Source: Candidatus Cloacimonas acidaminovorans str. Evry
GTDB lineage: Bacteria; Cloacimonadota; Cloacimonadia; Cloacimonadales; Cloacimonadaceae
Reading direction: 5' to 3'
Length of the DNA: 64,000 bases
Assembly (NCBI RefSeq): GCF_000146065.2
Contig: NC_020449.1
Coordinates: 806,001-870,000 of the forward strand
Under the pieces are notes generated by a model that worked only from the letters and a program-made list of their open reading frames with translations, was not told where the DNA came from and ran no database searches. Position numbers and translations under genes: made by a program. Below are positions 58,760 to 64,000 of the stretch, piece by piece. The stretch's first letter is position 1. Each line of letters opens with the position of its first letter.

Positions 58760-59812
58760 ATGAAAAAGAATGTACTACGACTAAATGAGACCCTTAAGGC
58801 ACTGGTGGATGAATATATTATGAGTTGTGAACCGGTGTCTTCCAGGATACTGAACGAGAAGTATCTGCGTAATGTATCCTCAGCTACATTGCGTTTAGAT
58901 TTGTTGAAACTGGAAAAGATGAATCTGATTTCCCAGCCGCATACATCGGCAGGAAGGATTCCTACAATAAAAGGTTACAGGGAATATTTAAGATTGATTG
59001 AGCCGGAAATAGAAAAGATCAGATATGAAGGAATGGACTTGCTGAGAGAGATTTTAGTGCGCAACTATAAAGATACGCCCAGAGCTTTGTATTATATAAT
59101 GGAAAATTTGGCGAAGGAGACAGACCAGCTTTCTTTTGTTGCTGAACCTGAGGTCTCCAGTGGTTATTTGGCAAAGTTGGATGTATTTTCCATAGGGGAA
59201 AACAAGCTGATATTTGTGATGAGTTTGGATTCGGGTTTGGATAAAACAGTTATTTTGAAATGCGATAATGAGTTAACTGAAGCTCAACTGAAAAAATTGG
59301 TGCGTTATTTAAATGATGAATTGGCTGGTTTACAGATTTATGATATAGCTAATAGGGTTTTAGTAGAAATGCAAGAAAATGCGGATAATGGTATGATAAG
59401 CTGGTTCTTGGCTGAATTGCATAAAGCGTTTATGGAAATAAGCGATTTCTTTATTCATTATGATGGCAGCATCAATTTTTTGGAACAAAAGGAATTTGAC
59501 GATAAAGAGAATATATTGAAGTTTATGAGTTTACTGCAACGCCAGGATTTTCTCTTAAATACGATGCGCAAACATCAAAGCGATAAAGAAGTTAATGTAG
59601 TTTTGGGTGAGGATTTAGCTAAAGGCAGCTGGTTGGATTTTGCTTTAATTTATGCCAAATATGAGGTCTTTGGCATACCTGGCTATTTAGGTGTTTTAGC
59701 ACCTGTCAGAACAGAATATCGTAAGCTCATTCCTCTTATCAGGGATGTAGCTAATACTATAACAAATACAACAAAGCGCGGAATGGTCGTGCCTCAGGAG
59801 AAAAAGGAATGA
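58760..59812 (+). CDS. hrcA: Heat-inducible transcription repressor HrcA
   Basis: 350 residues from ATG 58760 (GGAG 3 bp before it, tight spacing; ATG 58748 four codons earlier is an alternative). N-terminal winged helix: LRLNETLKALVDEYIMSCEPVSSRIL and NVSSATLRLDLLKLEKMNLISQPHTSAGRIPTIKGYREYL, which is HrcA's signature. The central GAF-like part follows, and the C-terminus has VNVVLGEDLA and FGIPGYLGVLAPVRTEYRKLIPLI. Represses chaperone genes by binding CIRCE. Overlaps grpE by 4 bp. Confidence 0.93.
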   Translation: MKKNVLRLNETLKALVDEYIMSCEPVSSRILNEKYLRNVSSATLRLDLLKLEKMNLISQPHTSAGRIPTIKGYREYLRLIEPEIEKIRYEGMDLLREILVRNYKDTPRALYYIMENLAKETDQLSFVAEPEVSSGYLAKLDVFSIGENKLIFVMSLDSGLDKTVILKCDNELTEAQLKKLVRYLNDELAGLQIYDIANRVLVEMQENADNGMISWFLAELHKAFMEISDFFIHYDGSINFLEQKEFDDKENILKFMSLLQRQDFLLNTMRKHQSDKEVNVVLGEDLAKGSWLDFALIYAKYEVFGIPGYLGVLAPVRTEYRKLIPLIRDVANTITNTTKRGMVVPQEKKE

Positions 59813-60366
59813 ATAAAAAAATACCCAAAGAACCTGAATTAGAAAAAGAAGAACTAATTACAACGGAAGTTTCAGAAGAACCGAAAGCCAAGAAGATAGA
59901 GGAACTGGAAAAAGAAGTAGCGGAATGGAAAGATAAATACCTGCGCTGTATGGCTGAATTTGAGAACTTCCGCAAAAGAACAATATCCGAAAAAGCGGAG
60001 TGGATAAGATTAGCCACGCAGAAATTTGCTTTAGAAATCTGTGATGTGCTGGATAATTTTGAAAGGGCTATCCAGCAAGCAACTGAAGAAGAAAAATCCA
60101 CTCCCTTCGGAAAAGGGGTGCTGATGATTGAACAGCAACTCCGCAAAGCCCTGGAAAAAGAAGGGGTAAAAAAAATAGAAGCACTGGGAGAACCCTTCAA
60201 TCCAGAGTTTCATGAAGCCCTTGCTCATATTCCCAGTGATCAAGAAGAAAATACCGTTACTGCCATCATCCAAAATGGTTACATAATGCACGATAAAGTG
60301 TTGCGACCTGTTAGAGTGGCAGTTTCCAACGGTTCAAAAATAAATAATGAATCCCAGGAGGAATAA
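59809..60366 (+). CDS. grpE: Nucleotide exchange factor GrpE
   Basis: 185 residues. Long N-terminal coiled coil (KKIEELEKEVAEWKDKYLRCMAEFENFRKRTISEK) with the GrpE signature, then beta-domain LGEPFNPEFHEALAHIP and VTAIIQNGYIMHDKVLRPVRVAVS. Swaps ADP for ATP on DnaK. Its stop abuts the dnaK start (GGAGGAATAAATG). Confidence 0.96.
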   Translation: MNKKIPKEPELEKEELITTEVSEEPKAKKIEELEKEVAEWKDKYLRCMAEFENFRKRTISEKAEWIRLATQKFALEICDVLDNFERAIQQATEEEKSTPFGKGVLMIEQQLRKALEKEGVKKIEALGEPFNPEFHEALAHIPSDQEENTVTAIIQNGYIMHDKVLRPVRVAVSNGSKINNESQEE

Positions 60367-62325
<1,959 letters not shown>

Positions 62326-62545
62326 ATAAAGAAAACTGATTAGAAGGATTTTAGCGGAGTAACACGGATTAAAAATAATTCCGTGTTAATCCCTCTAATC
62401 CAAAAATCGGCAAAGGAAAGAAAATAGGTTATTATAGTTTATATCTTTATATCTGTGAAATCTGTGAGAGGTAAAAAAGGAGTTATCTAAGAAATTATAA
62501 ATATTATCTGTGAAATCAGTGAAATCTGTGAGAGGTAACATATAG
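62326..62545. other. dnaK-dnaJ spacer with hairpin and direct repeats
   Basis: 220 bp, unusually long for a chaperone operon. Holds hairpin AACACGGA/TCCGTGTT (62361-62368, 62380-62387, 11-nt loop) with no T-run, which might limit read-through to dnaJ, and two copies of TCTGTGAAATCTGTGAGAGG-like sequence (62453-62472 and 62510-62537). Both carry GAGAGG and the second is close before the dnaJ start, where it serves as ribosome site. Confidence 0.55.
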
Positions 62546-63703
62546 ATGGCAAAACGCGATTATTACGAAATTCTGGGTGTAGATAGAAATGCCGATGAAG
62601 CAACTATAAAAAAGGCATACCGTAAACTGGCAATGCAGTATCATCCGGATAAAAACCCGAATAATAAAGAAGCCGAAGAGAAATTCAAAGAAGCAAGTGA
62701 AGCTTATGAAGTTCTATCGGATAAAGAAAAAAGACAGATATACGATCAATACGGTCATTCCGGATTGGAGAATCAATTTGGAGGAACAGGATTCTCTTGG
62801 GAAGAATTTATGCACCGTAGCGATCTGAATGATATTTTTGGAGATGGACTGGGCAGCATTTTTGAAACAATCTTCGGAGGCGGTTTTGGAGGTAGAAATC
62901 AACGCAGTTCAAGCAGTTCTAATAGAGGGGAAGACCTGCAAATTGAACTATCTCTGTCACTTCAGGAAATTGCCAATGGTGTAGAAAAGACCATTAAAAT
63001 AGGCATTAAAGAACCCTGTGATAAATGTGGAGGAAGCGGAAGTGCAGAAGGGAAAACAGAGACCTGCCCTAACTGTAAAGGAACAGGACAGATTCGTCAA
63101 ATTCGGCAGTCACTTTTCGGAAGGATGCAAACGGTATCCGAATGCCCTACCTGTAATGGTGAAGGAAGGATAATTAAAAATAAATGCAGTAAATGTTATG
63201 GTGAAGGACGTGTTGGAACTGTTAAGGAAATACCGATTAACATTCCTCCAGGAGTTGAAGATGGACAGTATATTCGGTTCAGGGGACAGGGCAATGCAGG
63301 ACCCCGAGGAGGAAGCAGAGGAGATCTTCTTGTTCTTATTCATCAAAAAAAGGATGATCTTTTTGAACGCGAAGGAAATAACATTATTCTGGAATATCCC
63401 ATTACTGTATCTCAAGCTGTGTTAGGTGATGAAATTATTGTACCTACTTTAACCGGTTCGGTTAAAATGAAAGTTCCACCCGGAACTCAAAGTGGCAGAT
63501 TATTCCGCTTAAAAGGACAAGGTATTCAAGGTCATAATAGTTATTCCAGAGGTGATCAAATAGTGAGAACGATTGTAGTTATTCCTACAAAACTCTCCCG
63601 GGAAGAAGTAGAACTCTATAATCGCTTAAGAGAATTTGACCGGAAAAGAGACCTGAAACCAGGGAAAAGCTTTGCTGCCAAATTAAAGAGTTACTTCAGT
63701 TAA
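62546..63703 (+). CDS. dnaJ: Chaperone DnaJ (Hsp40)
   Basis: 385 residues. J domain [33 protein letters not shown] with HPD, Gly/Phe-rich region ([10 protein letters not shown]), four CxxCxGxG zinc repeats ([32 protein letters not shown]), and C-terminal substrate domain. Stimulates DnaK ATPase. Class A DnaJ, complete. Confidence 0.98.
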   Translation: MAKRDYYEILGVDRNADEATIKKAYRKLAMQYHPDKNPNNKEAEEKFKEASEAYEVLSDKEKRQIYDQYGHSGLENQFGGTGFSWEEFMHRSDLNDIFGDGLGSIFETIFGGGFGGRNQRSSSSSNRGEDLQIELSLSLQEIANGVEKTIKIGIKEPCDKCGGSGSAEGKTETCPNCKGTGQIRQIRQSLFGRMQTVSECPTCNGEGRIIKNKCSKCYGEGRVGTVKEIPINIPPGVEDGQYIRFRGQGNAGPRGGSRGDLLVLIHQKKDDLFEREGNNIILEYPITVSQAVLGDEIIVPTLTGSVKMKVPPGTQSGRLFRLKGQGIQGHNSYSRGDQIVRTIVVIPTKLSREEVELYNRLREFDRKRDLKPGKSFAAKLKSYFS

Positions 63704-63708
63704 GAAAA

Positions 63709-64000
63709 ATGCCATCTCTATATTTACCTGAATTAAGCTCGGATAAAAAGATTATAGCGGTAGAAGGAGAAGAATTCCATCATCTGATTAATGTTAAGCG
63801 AACCGCAATCGGAGAATTGGTCAAACTAAATAGTGGTTCTGGTTTAATGGCAGAGGGAAAGCTGACTGAGATTCATAAAAACTCTGCCGTTATTGAAATT
63901 ATCAAAATAGAAACATTTCCTTTTCCGGAAAGACCTTTTGCCATTGCTTTTGCCCTTATTAAAAATAAACACGATGAACTACTGATAGAAAAATGTACCG
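63709..64000 (+). CDS. rsmE: 16S rRNA (uracil-1498-N3)-methyltransferase RsmE (3' partial)
   Basis: The reading frame opens at ATG 63709, 5 bp after the dnaJ stop, and continues beyond the window; about 97 residues are visible. It matches the RsmE start: MPSLYLPELS, GEEFHHLINVKRTAIGELV (the conserved His pair and R) and FALIKNKHDELLIEKCT (corresponds to ALLKGDRxExIIQKAT). The SPOUT methyltransferase domain lies outside the window. It is common directly downstream of dnaJ. Confidence 0.85.
   Translation, partial: MPSLYLPELSSDKKIIAVEGEEFHHLINVKRTAIGELVKLNSGSGLMAEGKLTEIHKNSAVIEIIKIETFPFPERPFAIAFALIKNKHDELLIEKCT

Noticed and set aside
62361-62387. Hairpin after dnaK as an intrinsic terminator
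   Set aside because: No T-run follows the stem, and dnaJ belongs to the same functional operon.

Overview
The window looks like a piece of chromosome from an anaerobic, amino-acid-fermenting, Gram-negative bacterium of the Cloacimonadota (WWE1) type, close to Candidatus Cloacimonas. This is inference from gene content and protein style. The evidence is a tungsten-type aldehyde:ferredoxin oxidoreductase with a polyferredoxin, three phosphotransacylases, a PorU/gingipain-like C25 protease plus a type IX-style C-terminal sorting domain, a short Bacteroidota-like primary sigma factor, and lipopolysaccharide-related genes (kdsD and a GnnA-like dehydrogenase). DNA is AT-rich, genes are tightly packed with many 4-bp ATGA overlaps, and the gaps between transcription units are full of short dispersed and tandem repeats. 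I see no rRNA, tRNA, CRISPR array, prophage or intact transposase.

Layout. 1-2.75 kb: the end of a secreted T9SS-sorted protein, then three tandem copies of a GxxExxY gene, two broken by the same ~104-bp insertion. 2.7-6.8 kb: glycerate 2-kinase, a serpin-like lipoprotein and a putative outer-membrane protein. 6.9-9.4 kb: polyferredoxin plus aldehyde ferredoxin oxidoreductase. 9.6-12.8 kb: radA, divergent from a glutaredoxin/MarR/OsmC/thioredoxin-lipoprotein redox operon. 13.4-23.3 kb: a cluster matching much of the Escherichia coli ssnA/ygeY/hyuA/xdhD/ygeW region (anaerobic purine or heterocycle breakdown), with a threonine-synthase-like enzyme where YgeX would be expected. 23.5-29.4 kb: SDR threonine dehydrogenase, GnnA-like dehydrogenase, asnS, an aminotransferase, a small exported protein and prepilin peptidase. 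29.4-30.5 kb: repeat-rich gap.

30.5-41.2 kb, minus strand: an apparent ten-gene transcription unit reading acyP, LysM/M23 peptidase, sigma factor, phosphate butyryltransferase-like enzyme, rlmH, a 50-residue membrane protein, the PorU-like protease, cysS, an NHL-type propeller protein and a small kinase-like protein. 41.4-46 kb: Na/Pi symporter converging on kdsD-thrS. 46.5-49 kb: ArsR-type repressor and P1B metal ATPase with a palindromic operator. 49.7-53.9 kb: lipoprotein, two more phosphotransacylase paralogues, rpiB and glyA. 54.2-58.6 kb: Ppx/GppA-like phosphatase, a 109-bp minisatellite and a P2-type cation ATPase. 58.6-64 kb: hrcA-grpE-dnaK-dnaJ-rsmE heat-shock operon preceded by two CIRCE-like inverted repeats.

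The items I find most worth checking are the reduced purine-type cluster, a MITE-like element family with four copies (two of them inside GxxExxY genes), the serpin-like lipoprotein, the unusual paired CIRCE-like operators, and a start-region 31-bp triplication before one GxxExxY gene. Functional statements rest on recognisable motifs and family knowledge, with no database search.
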